Below, one piece after another: positions 45,262 through 53,649 of a stretch of DNA of 64,000 nt. Position 1 is the stretch's first letter. Each line of letters starts with the position of its first letter. Position numbers and translations under genes: made by a program. Origin of the DNA: Paracoccus sp. IB05 (lineage in GTDB: Bacteria > Pseudomonadota > Alphaproteobacteria > Rhodobacterales > Rhodobacteraceae); the NCBI RefSeq assembly GCF_016405985.1, contig NZ_JAEFCF010000009.1, positions 1 through 64,000 of the forward strand. Direction: 5' to 3'. The notes beneath the pieces are model-generated. The model did no database searches. It was not told where the DNA came from and saw nothing but the letters and a program-made list of their open reading frames with translations.

Positions 45262-45802
45262 TCCGGTTTCTGCCCTGCAAGGCGCGGTGGCCCAGGGCTT
45301 TGCCCGCGTGGAAGAGATCGGCCCGCTGGGGATGATCACGCTGCGCGCCAAACCCGGCACTGAGGGGCTGGAGGCGGCGATCAAAGCCGCAACCGGCTGC
45401 GATCTGCCCGGGGCGCGCAAGATCACCCATCAGGGCGCGAAAAGCTGCGGCTGGATGAGCAATGACGAATTCCTGCTCGTCCTGCCTTACGCCGATGTGG
45501 CGAAAGCGCTCGGCGCGATTGCGGCGGCGCTGGAGGGGGCGCATCACCTGGCGGTCGATGTCTCGGATGCGCGGGCGGTGTTTCGCGTGACCGGGCCAGA
45601 GGCCGATCAGGTGCTGCGCAAGCTGACCCCGGCCGATCTGGATAAGGTGGAGGCGGATGAGATCCGCCGTTCGCGCTTTGCCCAGGTGGCGGCGGCCTTC
45701 TGGCCGGCAGATGGCGGCTATACGCTGGTCTGCTTCCGTTCTGTCGCGGGCTATGTGATGGGGCTTTTGACCCATGCGGCGCAATCGGGCAGCGAGATCT
45801 GA
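45254..45802 (+). CDS. soxG: sarcosine oxidase subunit gamma
   Basis: 182 residues from ATG 45254, inside the soxA end, with ggggagaag upstream. SoxG is distantly related to GcvT and has an FRVTGPEADQVLRKL segment typical of the fold. Structural subunit of the heterotetramer. Followed by a hairpin terminator at 45865, so the operon ends here. Confidence 0.94.
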   Translation: MSDPVSALQGAVAQGFARVEEIGPLGMITLRAKPGTEGLEAAIKAATGCDLPGARKITHQGAKSCGWMSNDEFLLVLPYADVAKALGAIAAALEGAHHLAVDVSDARAVFRVTGPEADQVLRKLTPADLDKVEADEIRRSRFAQVAAAFWPADGGYTLVCFRSVAGYVMGLLTHAAQSGSEI

Positions 45803-45864
45803 TCTCTGGACTTTTGCCCGGGGATGAGCGCCCCGCCCCCCTCTGTCATTGACCCTGCATGATT

Positions 45865-45898
45865 GAAAGCGGCGCCGGAACCTCCCGGCGTCGCTTTC
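45865..45898 (+). terminator. terminator after sox operon
   Basis: Long stem gaaagcggcgccgg / cccggcgtcgctttc with one mismatch, followed by atcttt. It lies ~60 bases after the soxG stop. Confidence 0.7.
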
Positions 45899-45994
45899 AT
45901 CTTTGTGACGGAAGTTCAGGCTTGAAAACACCGTTGCTGCAGGGTCTCCTGACTGCGGGCCATGACCGGCCAGCGATTCCAGCGAGAAATATAG

Positions 45995-46453
45995 ATGATC
46001 CGGTATTTTAACAGCTTCCTTCCCATCGTTGTCTTTGCCTTTGCCGGGACGCTCGCAGCCACGCGCGCCGATGCGCTGGTGCTGATCTGCGATCTCGATG
46101 TCAAAGCAAATCGAGGGTTCAGCACCACACCGCTGGTCATCTCCCTTGAGCCGGGCAAGGGCCCGGTTGCGGTCTATGATCCGCTGATTCATGCAATCTA
46201 TGGCGAGCCGATCGAGGCCAGTCAGACCGCGGAAAGCAAGAAGATCAGGCTGGAATGGGTGGTTAAAAACCATCGCGACGAGAAGACTGGCCGACGGGCG
46301 AATTTTGGCTACAGCGCGAAATGGAACCAGGGCGATGGGCGGATCTCGGTCCGCAGCCATGCGCATGGCTATGACAATACGCCGGTTGTTGTTTACGGCA
46401 ATTGCAAGGAAGAACAGCAGAAAACGCGGCGCAAGGGCAAGTCGCGGGGCTGA
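45995..46453 (+). CDS. exported hypothetical protein (152 aa)
   Basis: 152 residues. N-terminal signal peptide (MIRYFNSFLPIVVFAFAGTL, Ala-x-Ala-type cleavage near ATRADA). The mature part is a beta-rich domain with two cysteines (LICDLD and YGNCKE) likely to form a disulphide across the protein, and a basic tail (KTRRKGKSRG). Family not recognised; similar small periplasmic proteins are common in Rhodobacterales. Own transcript. Confidence 0.7.
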   Translation: MIRYFNSFLPIVVFAFAGTLAATRADALVLICDLDVKANRGFSTTPLVISLEPGKGPVAVYDPLIHAIYGEPIEASQTAESKKIRLEWVVKNHRDEKTGRRANFGYSAKWNQGDGRISVRSHAHGYDNTPVVVYGNCKEEQQKTRRKGKSRG

Positions 46454-46616
46454 CCCCTGATCCCCGCTTTTTGCAGCGCGGTATGTTGTTTGGGTCCGGC
46501 GATATGACGCAAATCCCGGGCGCGCGTGACCGTGTTTCCCTGGCGGATATTGGCGCGAGAGGCCAGTTTTTCTCCTCGCCGCCGCAATGCGAGCGGGTTC
46601 ATTTGCCTCTCCGGGC

Positions 46617-46646
46617 TTGACCTTCGGGGCGGATGCGCCCTTATTC
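46617..46646 (+). promoter_or_regulatory. possible sigma-70-type promoter for sodB
   Basis: ttgacc (46617-46622), 18-base spacer, ttattc (46641-46646), about 36 bases before the sodB start. Match to consensus is fair at -35 and moderate at -10. Confidence 0.35.
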
Positions 46647-46682
46647 CAGACGTAACGCCCCATCCGAACAGGAGTGAGTCCG

Positions 46683-47282
46683 ATGACGTTTCATCTTCCC
46701 GATCTGCCCTATAAATACAACGCCCTTGAGCCGCTTGGCATGTCGATGGAAACGCTGGAATTCCACCATGACCTGCATCACAAGGCCTATGTCGACAATG
46801 GTAACAAGCTGATTGCCGGCACCGAATGGGAGAAGAAGTCGCTCGACGAGATCGTCGTCGGCACCTATCAGGCTGGCGCTGTGGCGCAGAATGGCATTTT
46901 CAACAATGCCTCGCAGCACTGGAACCACAATCTGTTCTGGGAAATCATGGGGCCGGACCAGGTCGGGATCCCCGGCGCGCTGGAAAAGGCGCTGACCGAG
47001 AGCTTCGGCTCGGTTGCGAAATTCAAGGAAGATTTCGCCGCAGCCGGCGCTGGTCAGTTCGGTTCGGGCTGGGCCTGGCTGGTGAAAGACAAGGACGGGT
47101 CGCTCAAGGTCACCAAGACCGAGAATGGCGTGAACCCGCTCTGCTTTGGTCAGACCGCGCTTCTGGGCTGCGATGTGTGGGAGCATTCCTACTATATCGA
47201 CTTCCGCAACAAGCGTCCGGCCTACCTGTCGAACTTCCTCGAAAAGCTGGTGAACTGGGAAGCCGTCGCCGCGAAACTCTGA
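46683..47282 (+). CDS. sodB: superoxide dismutase (Fe/Mn type)
   Basis: 199 residues from ATG 46683 (aggag upstream). Converts superoxide to O2 and H2O2. Metal ligands are recognisable: His28 (LEFHHDLHH), the histidine in SQHWNHNLFW, and Asp/His in CDVWEHSYYID. FGSGWAWL is characteristic. Sequence details favour the iron-type subgroup, but metal choice cannot be proven by eye. A strong terminator follows at 47305. Confidence 0.96.
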   Translation: MTFHLPDLPYKYNALEPLGMSMETLEFHHDLHHKAYVDNGNKLIAGTEWEKKSLDEIVVGTYQAGAVAQNGIFNNASQHWNHNLFWEIMGPDQVGIPGALEKALTESFGSVAKFKEDFAAAGAGQFGSGWAWLVKDKDGSLKVTKTENGVNPLCFGQTALLGCDVWEHSYYIDFRNKRPAYLSNFLEKLVNWEAVAAKL

Positions 47283-47304
47283 TCCGTCCCTGACGGATGA
47301 CAAA

Positions 47305-47341
47305 AGGGGCCCCGCCGCATTGCGCTGGCGGGGCCTTTTTT
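47305..47341 (+). terminator. rho-independent terminator after sodB
   Basis: 9-bp stem ggccccgcc / ggcggggcc, 10-base loop, six T residues after it, and A residues before it. Textbook form. Confidence 0.93.
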
Positions 47342-47515
47342 CGGCGCGGCTTTGCCACGGGATCCTGTGCGCAAGATCCTGGCTTTGCGCCTCCTGACCA
47401 GGGGCAGCCCGGCGCGTCGCGGATGCTCCGGACCTGTACGGAACGCATCTTCCCTTTCCCCTGGCCCGGGGCGAAAGTCGGCGCCGGAGAATGGTTAAGG
47501 GCAGGAGCCGGCGGC

Positions 47516-48580
47516 ATGGGGTGGAGAAAAACGGTACCGGCGCTTTGCCTGGCGCTCAGCGCAATGCCCGGGCTGCCGCAGCCGGCCGCGGCCCAGGACT
47601 GGTTCACGCGCGAGGCCTGTAGCACGGGTGAGATCCGGGTCTGGCGCGAGGTTCTGTCCGTCGCGGAAGAGGCGCGCTATTCTGCCATCGCCGGGGAGGT
47701 GCCGAACAGCCTCGGGCGGTTCTGGAAGATCACCGCGCCGGGCGGCCAGATCTCCTGGCTCTGGGGCACCTATCATGTCTCTGAGCGCCGCCTGCTTGAT
47801 TTGCCACAAGAGCTGCGCGAGGTGCTTGAAACTGCTGATGTTGTGGCGCTGGAGTTCAATGCGCAGCCCGACACCCGCGCCGATATCCGCCGCGCCAATG
47901 ACCAGGCCTGGATGTTCATCCGCCCGGGCGCCGCGCCGGATGACCGCGCGGATTTCCCGCCACAGATCCTCGAGCATATCGCGCTGCGGCTTGAGACCTT
48001 TGGCTGGGATCCGGGCTATATGTCGATGATGACCGATGCCGGTCTGTTCAGCCTGTTGCTGTCAGACCCCTGTTCGGATTTCACCCCCTTCATGCCGGCC
48101 CAGGACTATTTCATCGCTCAGACCGGCTGGCTTGCGGGGGCGCGGATCGCGGGGCTGCAAGAGCCATGGGAGCTGGGCGCAGAGCTGACGGCGCCGGAAC
48201 GCGCGGCGGCGGCACGGGCGGCGCTGCTGCTATACGGGCTTTATCTCGGGCCGGATTCCGCGCTTGCCGGGCTGCGGGAGACCGGTTTCGCGCTTTATCT
48301 CGAGGGCCGGATCGGGCTGATGGATGCCTGGTCGGATGCCTGGGCGGAACAGGTGCTGGGTGCGGCGCGCGGGCGTGAGGTGGTGGATCTTGCCGAGCGC
48401 TATCTGCTGGTCGAACGCAATGCGATCTGGATGGAAAAGATCCGGAGCCTGGCCGGTCAGGGCAATGCGGTGATTGCGGTCGGGGCCTCGCATCTGCCGG
48501 GGGATCTGGGGCTGGTGAGCATGATCCGCGATGCCGGCTACCATGTGGAGCGGGTGGTTTTGCCGGGCGAGAGGCCCTGA
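47516..48580 (+). CDS. TraB/GumN family protein, exported
   Basis: 354 residues from ATG 47516, with aggag 6 bases upstream and followed by a Sec signal peptide (ALCLALSAMPGLPQPAAA, cleavage near AQD). The TraB/GumN fold is shown by SWLWGTYHVSE (first histidine motif), VVALEFN, and the C-terminal GASHLPGDLGL. The family is related to erythromycin-esterase/metalloprotease-like Tiki proteins; biochemical role here unknown. Longer upstream reading to 47297 is not coding-like and includes the sodB terminator. Confidence 0.85.
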   Translation: MGWRKTVPALCLALSAMPGLPQPAAAQDWFTREACSTGEIRVWREVLSVAEEARYSAIAGEVPNSLGRFWKITAPGGQISWLWGTYHVSERRLLDLPQELREVLETADVVALEFNAQPDTRADIRRANDQAWMFIRPGAAPDDRADFPPQILEHIALRLETFGWDPGYMSMMTDAGLFSLLLSDPCSDFTPFMPAQDYFIAQTGWLAGARIAGLQEPWELGAELTAPERAAAARAALLLYGLYLGPDSALAGLRETGFALYLEGRIGLMDAWSDAWAEQVLGAARGREVVDLAERYLLVERNAIWMEKIRSLAGQGNAVIAVGASHLPGDLGLVSMIRDAGYHVERVVLPGERP

Positions 48581-48596
48581 GCCCGGTGACCATGGC

Positions 48597-48639
48597 CCGC
48601 CGGGTATGCCTCCGGCGGGAGTATTTGGGTCAAGAGGAA
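48597..48639. repeat. dispersed hairpin repeat, variant copy
   Basis: cccgccgg...ccggcggg stem followed by gagtatttgggtcaagagga, between the convergent TraB/GumN and LOG genes. The cctccggcggg-atattt arrangement matches the left arms at 53441 and 62966, though the tail differs. Confidence 0.55.
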
Positions 48640-48643
48640 TGGC

Positions 48644-49210
48644 TCAGGCGGTGAGGCGGGCCTGGAGCGCGGCTGTGAGCGCCTCTGTCAGGGCCGGGAC
48701 ATCGGGGACGGCGCTGAACTGGGTTTTCAGCGAGGCATCGGCAAAGCCCTCGCGGATGATATGGTCGATCAGCGCGAGCAGCGGCTGCCAGTAGCCATCG
48801 GTATCGAGCAGGAAGATGGGTTTCTTATGCAGCCCGATCTGCGCCCAGGTCAGCACTTCGAAAAATTCGTCGAGGCTGCCGGCGCCGCCCGGCAGCACCA
48901 CAATCGCATCCGAATTCATGAACATGACCTTTTTGCGCTCATGCATGTCTTCGGTGATCACAAAAGTGGTCAGATCGCGTTTGCCTTTTTCAAGCCCCAG
49001 CAGATGCACCGGAATCACGCCAAGTGTGGTGGCGCCGGCCCCCTGGGCGGCGCGGGCGACCTCGCCCATCAGGCCGACATCGCCGGCACCGTAGACGAGG
49101 CGCCATTTCTGCGCGGCGATTTCACGCCCGAAGCTCTGGGCGGTGGCGACATGGGCGGGATTGGATCCGGGGCGCGAGCCGCAGAAGACGCAGATTGAGG
49201 GAAGCTGCAT
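48644..49210 (-). CDS. LOG family protein (nucleotide phosphoribohydrolase)
   Basis: 188 residues, usual length. Rossmann-like fold opening with ICVFCGSRPG, and the signature PGGAGSLDEFFEVLTWAQIG (PGGxGTxxE type, here with Ser for Thr). Members cleave nucleoside 5'-monophosphates to free base and ribose phosphate, in plants activating cytokinins; bacterial members may act on AMP. Cytoplasmic. Ends against the convergent TraB/GumN gene across a hairpin repeat. Confidence 0.92.
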   Translation of the reverse strand: MQLPSICVFCGSRPGSNPAHVATAQSFGREIAAQKWRLVYGAGDVGLMGEVARAAQGAGATTLGVIPVHLLGLEKGKRDLTTFVITEDMHERKKVMFMNSDAIVVLPGGAGSLDEFFEVLTWAQIGLHKKPIFLLDTDGYWQPLLALIDHIIREGFADASLKTQFSAVPDVPALTEALTAALQARLTA

Positions 49211-49379
49211 TGGGACTCCTGAATTCGATTGCCAGCGGGGGCGATATCGGGGTTTCCTTTAGGGGAAAACCTGCCGGGATGCGATGGGAAACCTGACGAA
49301 GAGGCGTCGGGGAAACCTGTCCGGCCGGAAGGGGGCTGAGGCCGCGCGGATCGCGCGACGGTGACGGAGAGGGGAACGG

Positions 49380-50894
49380 ATGAAGGCCTGGAGTGACTTG
49401 GGCGCGGGCGCGCGTACGGTGGTATCGGTTGCGGGTGCGGGTGCGGCTCTTGCTCTGGGGGTGATGATATCGGGCTGGCGACCGGACGCCGGTGGTGGCA
49501 CGGGCGGGGACGAGGGGACGCAGCCTGCCGCGCAGATCGCGCAGCTTCCGCAGGATGGACAGGCTGAGGACAGTGCCGCACAGGCAGGGCAGGGCGGGGC
49601 GGTTGCTGCCGCCGATGCGCCTTCCGGGGCCGCAGATATTGCGGCGCCGGTCATCACCACCTGGGCGGTGGCTCCGGGCGGTCATGCGACCATCGGCGGG
49701 CTCGGCGAGGCGGATGCGCAGGTGCTGGTTCTTATCGACGGGGCCGAGATCGGCATGACGCGGGTGACGCGTGGCGGCGAATTTGCGCTGGTGACCACGC
49801 TCGCGCCCAATCCGTCGCCCGCGATCCTCAGCCTTGTGATGGTGCTGGAGGATGGAAGGCGGATCCCGTCGGCCGAGGTGATCGCGATGGGGCCGGTGAC
49901 TGGTGCGGTTGTGCCGCCTGCGGAGAATGCTGCGGCGCAGACCGCAACAGGAGAGACCGCAACGGGAGCCGCAGCCACGGCGGAGCAGCTTCCCGATTTC
50001 GCACCGGTTGCGATTGCCGAAGCAGGCGCAGAGGCTGCTCCGGTGGCGCTGAAGATCAGCGAGGAAGGGGTCGTGCTCCTCCAGCCCGCAAACCCGGCGG
50101 ACACACATCTGGTGTCCCCGGTGCTTGTCCAGACCATCTCTTATCTGTCGCCCGGCATCGTGCAGATCGGCGGCAGTGGCGCGCCCGGGGCCTTTATCCG
50201 TCTCTATCTTGATGACCAGCCGGTGGGGCCGGCAGAGGTCGGGGTCGAAGGGGCGGGCGGCTGGCAGGCAGAGATCCCGGCCATTGCGCCGGGGCTCTAT
50301 ACGTTGCGGGTTGATCAGCTGGATGGCGGGGGCAAGGTGACCTCGCGGGTCGAGATCCCGTTCCGCCGTGAGACACCCGAGGCGCTGGCGACGCTGGCGG
50401 GGGGCGGTGTCGATGCGGCTGCCACCGGGACGCCGCCGCCCGAAAATACCCGGCCCGAGGGGCTTTCGCCTGAAGCAGCGCCGCAGCCGGCAGAGGCCGC
50501 GGCTCTTGCTGTCGTGGCGGCGGCGCCTGAGCCGGAGCCGGAGCCGCAGCCCGGGGCTCAGGCCGCAAGCGAGGCAGTACCTGCAGAGCTTGCCGCGCTG
50601 GCCAGGGCAGAAGCCGCCTTGCCGGAAACATCAGAACAGCCGCTCGCGTCAGCGGCGCCCGCCGGTGCTGAAGCGCCCGCTCCGGCTGTGCCGGGGATCC
50701 CGATACAGACCGCCTTGCCGGCGTCGCCCGCCATTTCGGTGACGGTGCAGCCTGGCCATACGCTTTGGGCCATCGCGCGCGAGGAATTCGGTGAGGGGGT
50801 CTTGTATGTCCAGCTTTTCGAGGCCAACCGCGACCGTATCATCGATCCGGATCTGATCTATCCCGGCCAGGTCTTTACGATTCCGGGGCGTTGA
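49380..50894 (+). CDS. LysM domain protein, membrane-anchored
   Basis: 504 residues. N-terminal hydrophobic helix (~15-30, [18 protein letters not shown]) anchors it. Long Ala/Glu/Pro/Gly-rich low-complexity region with two beta-domain-like parts (~85-165 and ~230-330, [20 protein letters not shown]). C-terminal LysM at ~450-504 ([20 protein letters not shown] and VFTIPGR) binds peptidoglycan. Likely a cell-wall-associated protein. Its 3' end overlaps the convergent ArsR gene by 20 bases. Confidence 0.85.
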   Translation: MKAWSDLGAGARTVVSVAGAGAALALGVMISGWRPDAGGGTGGDEGTQPAAQIAQLPQDGQAEDSAAQAGQGGAVAAADAPSGAADIAAPVITTWAVAPGGHATIGGLGEADAQVLVLIDGAEIGMTRVTRGGEFALVTTLAPNPSPAILSLVMVLEDGRRIPSAEVIAMGPVTGAVVPPAENAAAQTATGETATGAAATAEQLPDFAPVAIAEAGAEAAPVALKISEEGVVLLQPANPADTHLVSPVLVQTISYLSPGIVQIGGSGAPGAFIRLYLDDQPVGPAEVGVEGAGGWQAEIPAIAPGLYTLRVDQLDGGGKVTSRVEIPFRRETPEALATLAGGGVDAAATGTPPPENTRPEGLSPEAAPQPAEAAALAVVAAAPEPEPEPQPGAQAASEAVPAELAALARAEAALPETSEQPLASAAPAGAEAPAPAVPGIPIQTALPASPAISVTVQPGHTLWAIAREEFGEGVLYVQLFEANRDRIIDPDLIYPGQVFTIPGR

Positions 50895-51468
50895 CCGGCT
50901 GGTTTGCGCCAGACTGGTTGGCGGCAGTCTGTTCCGCAACGGGCTGGTTCGCGACGGGCCTGCCGCTTTGCGGCGGCCCGGCCCTGGTCATATTGCCCTG
51001 GCAGCAGGCAATCACTTCGGGATGCTCGGCACAGCAATCATTCAGCAAATGCGAAATCGCGGCTCCGACACCGGCGGGATCAACCGCGTAGAACACATGC
51101 CGCGCCACTTTGCGGGCGGTCAGCAACCCGGCCTGCTCCAGTTGCGACAGGTGGAACGACAGCCGCGAGGCCGAAAGCCCAAGCAGGCGCGCGATCTCGC
51201 CCGCAGCCAGCCCGTCCGGTCCGGCGGGAACCAGCAGGCGGATCAGATCAAGCCGGTCGCCATGTGACAGCGCCGAGAAAGCGCGCAGGGCCTGCCCGCG
51301 CTGAAGCGGATCAAAGGGAGCGGCCATCCCGGGAGCGTCCAGACCGGCTTCGCCGGAGGGCGCCGCACGGAACGCCGCAGGTCCCGGCCTGGCGGCGAGA
51401 TCTGCGGGGCGTGCCAGGTCCGGAAGATCCGTTATGCCTGGGTGATCGGGGTCTTTACTCTGATCCAT
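50875..51468 (-). CDS. ArsR family transcriptional regulator
   Basis: 197 residues. The winged helix sits at ~60-140: [34 protein letters not shown] and the wing [10 protein letters not shown] cysteine-rich segment follows ([14 protein letters not shown]), a possible metal or thiol sensing site. The tail has repeated PVANQ/AANQ-like units. About 50 non-conserved residues precede the HTH, so a later start is possible. Divergent from an Atm1-type exporter 115 bases away, with an inverted repeat beside its start. Confidence 0.86.
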   Translation of the reverse strand: MDQSKDPDHPGITDLPDLARPADLAARPGPAAFRAAPSGEAGLDAPGMAAPFDPLQRGQALRAFSALSHGDRLDLIRLLVPAGPDGLAAGEIARLLGLSASRLSFHLSQLEQAGLLTARKVARHVFYAVDPAGVGAAISHLLNDCCAEHPEVIACCQGNMTRAGPPQSGRPVANQPVAEQTAANQSGANQPVNAPES

Positions 51469-51488
51469 GTTTCAACTATTCATGAAAC
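51469..51488. promoter_or_regulatory. inverted repeat between arsR-type and Atm1-type genes
   Basis: gtttca (51469-51474), 8-base spacer, tgaaac (51483-51488), directly upstream of the arsR-type start in the divergent gap. ArsR-family operators are commonly TCA/TGA inverted repeats of about this spacing, so it is a good candidate for autoregulation. Confidence 0.45.
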
Positions 51489-51582
51489 CTTGAAATAACT
51501 CAAGCCACCATTGCGCCAGGCCGCAGAATTTGCGGCCGCAGCACATAAAGCCCGCAATGGCAGCTCTTCGCGAAGGCCATCC

Positions 51583-53415
51583 ATGTCCGCTCCCGACCCA
51601 ATTCCCTCCGCATCGCCCGATGCGCCGGCCTCCGGCTGGCAGACCATCCTGCGGGTTGCGCCGCATCTGTGGCCGAAAGACCAGCTCTGGGTCCGGCGCC
51701 GGGTGATGATCGCGCTGGCCTTCCTCCTGGTGTCCAAAGTGATTTCGGTGATCACACCCTGGTTTTACAAACTGGCGGTGGACGGCCTTGCCGGCGAGGG
51801 CGCGGCGGATCCGGCGCGGATCATGGCGCTTGGCGCGGTGGGGCTGGTGGTGGCTTACGGGCTGGCGCGGCTTGGCGCGGTGCTGTTCCAGGAATTGCGC
51901 GATGCGGTCTTCGTGCGGGTCGCCCAGGGGGCGCTGAGGCGGCTTGCGCTTGAGACCTTCAGCCATATTCACCGGCTGTCGATGCGCTACCATATCTCGC
52001 GCCGCACCGGCGGACTGTCGCGGATCATCGAACGCGGTGTGAAAGGGGTCGAGTTCCTCTTGCGGTTCCTCTTGTTCTCGATCGGGCCGCTGATCCTCGA
52101 ACTGGTGCTGGTGACGCTGATCTTCGCTTTTGCCTTCGGGGTGAGCTATGCGGTCGTCGTCGCGGTGACGATTGCGCTTTACGTCTGGTTCACCTTCGCG
52201 GTGACCGAATGGCGGGTAAAAATCCGTCAGGAGATGAATGATCAGGATACCGACGCCAATCAAAAGGCGGTGGACAGCCTGCTGAACTATGAAACCGTCA
52301 AATATTTCAACGCAGAAGCTCGCGAGGCCGAGCGCTATGACGGCGCGATGAAGCTGTACGAATCGGCGGCGGTGAAGACCGGGCTCTCGCTCTCGATCCT
52401 CAATGTCGGCCAGACGCTATTGATCACCGCAGGGCTGATCGCGGTGATGGTGATGGCGGCTTTGGGCGTGCAGCAGGGGCAGCTGACGGTTGGCGATTTC
52501 GTCATGGTCAATGCCTATATGATCCAGATCACCCTGCCGCTCGGCTTTCTGGGCACGGTTTACCGCGAGATCCGCCAGGCGCTGGTCGATATGGGGGCGA
52601 TGTTTGGCCTTCTGTCGCAGCCAGCTGAAGTTGTGGACGCCCCCGATGCAAAGCCGATCGCGGTTAACGGCTGCGAGATCACCTTCGACAATGTGTTCTT
52701 TTCCTACGATCCCTCGCGCGAGATCCTGAAAGGCGTGAGCCTGCGGGTGGCCCCGGGTGAGACCCTCGCGCTGGTCGGGCATTCCGGTTCGGGCAAGTCG
52801 ACCATCGCGCGGCTCCTGTTCCGGTTTTATGACGTGACCGGAGGGGCGATCCGGATCGACGGCCAGGATATTCGCGATGTGACGCAAAGCTCGCTCCATG
52901 ACGTGATTGGCGTCGTGCCGCAGGATACGGTGCTCTTCAATGACACGATCCGCTATAATATCGGCTATGGCCGCGCCAATGCGACCGAGGCAGATATCAT
53001 CGCGGCGGCGCGGGCGGCAAAGATCCATGACTTCATCGAGAGCCTGCCGGACGGCTATGACACCACCGTCGGTGAACGCGGGCTGAAGCTCTCGGGCGGT
53101 GAAAAGCAACGGGTCGGTATAGCGCGTACCATCCTGAAGAACCCGCCGATCCTGATCCTCGATGAGGCCACTTCGGCGCTGGACACCCAGACCGAGCGCT
53201 CGATCCAGGAGAGCCTGCATGAAATGGGCGAGGGCCGCTCGGTGATCACCATCGCGCACCGGCTTTCGACCATTGCGGATGCGGATTGCATCCTGGTGAT
53301 GGAAGCGGGCCGTGTCATCGAACAGGGTCGCCATGACGCGCTTCTTTCCAAAGGCGGCCGCTATGCTGCGATGTGGGCGCAGCAGCGCGCCGAAGAAGAG
53401 GACGCGGCGGCATGA
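51583..53415 (+). CDS. ABC exporter of the Atm1/HMT1 type
   Basis: 610 residues from ATG 51583 (gaagg upstream). Membrane domain with six helices at ~30-310 (ALAFLLVSKVISVITPWFYK, LLFSIGPLILELVLVTLIFA), including the family marker RQEMNDQDTDANQKAVDSLL. ATPase: Walker A GHSGSGKST (~400), signature LSGGEKQRVGIAR, Walker B ILILDEATSALD. Atm1/ABCB7 relatives export glutathione-linked iron-sulphur or heavy-metal conjugates; the nearby ArsR regulator fits a metal or thiol stress role (inference). Confidence 0.93.
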   Translation: MSAPDPIPSASPDAPASGWQTILRVAPHLWPKDQLWVRRRVMIALAFLLVSKVISVITPWFYKLAVDGLAGEGAADPARIMALGAVGLVVAYGLARLGAVLFQELRDAVFVRVAQGALRRLALETFSHIHRLSMRYHISRRTGGLSRIIERGVKGVEFLLRFLLFSIGPLILELVLVTLIFAFAFGVSYAVVVAVTIALYVWFTFAVTEWRVKIRQEMNDQDTDANQKAVDSLLNYETVKYFNAEAREAERYDGAMKLYESAAVKTGLSLSILNVGQTLLITAGLIAVMVMAALGVQQGQLTVGDFVMVNAYMIQITLPLGFLGTVYREIRQALVDMGAMFGLLSQPAEVVDAPDAKPIAVNGCEITFDNVFFSYDPSREILKGVSLRVAPGETLALVGHSGSGKSTIARLLFRFYDVTGGAIRIDGQDIRDVTQSSLHDVIGVVPQDTVLFNDTIRYNIGYGRANATEADIIAAARAAKIHDFIESLPDGYDTTVGERGLKLSGGEKQRVGIARTILKNPPILILDEATSALDTQTERSIQESLHEMGEGRSVITIAHRLSTIADADCILVMEAGRVIEQGRHDALLSKGGRYAAMWAQQRAEEEDAAA

Positions 53416-53421
53416 CCTTTT

Positions 53422-53549
53422 CCGGGCTTTGCAGCCCGGATGCCTCCGGCGGGGATATTTAAGAGACAGAAAATGAGCCCGGATCTCTTCATTTTCTGTC
53501 TCTAAATATCCCGGGGGAAGCGGCAAAGCCGCGAGGGGGCAGCGCCCCC
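53422..53549. repeat. dispersed hairpin repeat, paired inverted arms
   Basis: Begins with hairpin tccgggct/agcccgga (53422-53440). Then gggatatttaagagacagaa (from 53452) pairs with ttctgtctctaaatatccc (to 53512), enclosing about 13 bases. Then follow small hairpins cggcaaagccg (53521) and gggggcagcgccccc (53535-53549) with T-rich end. The stacked stems could end transcription in both directions. Confidence 0.85.
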
Positions 53550-53649
53550 TTTCTTGCCCGGTCAGGATTCCCTCAGCCGGCGGTGCGGATTTTCCCTTTG
53601 ACCCGGGCGTGTCGCAGCGCGAGACTGGCCACAGTTCCGGATCACTCAG

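Noticed and set aside
42106-45426. 1106-codon minus-strand open frame
   Set aside because: Antisense shadow of soxA, whose domains are unmistakable.
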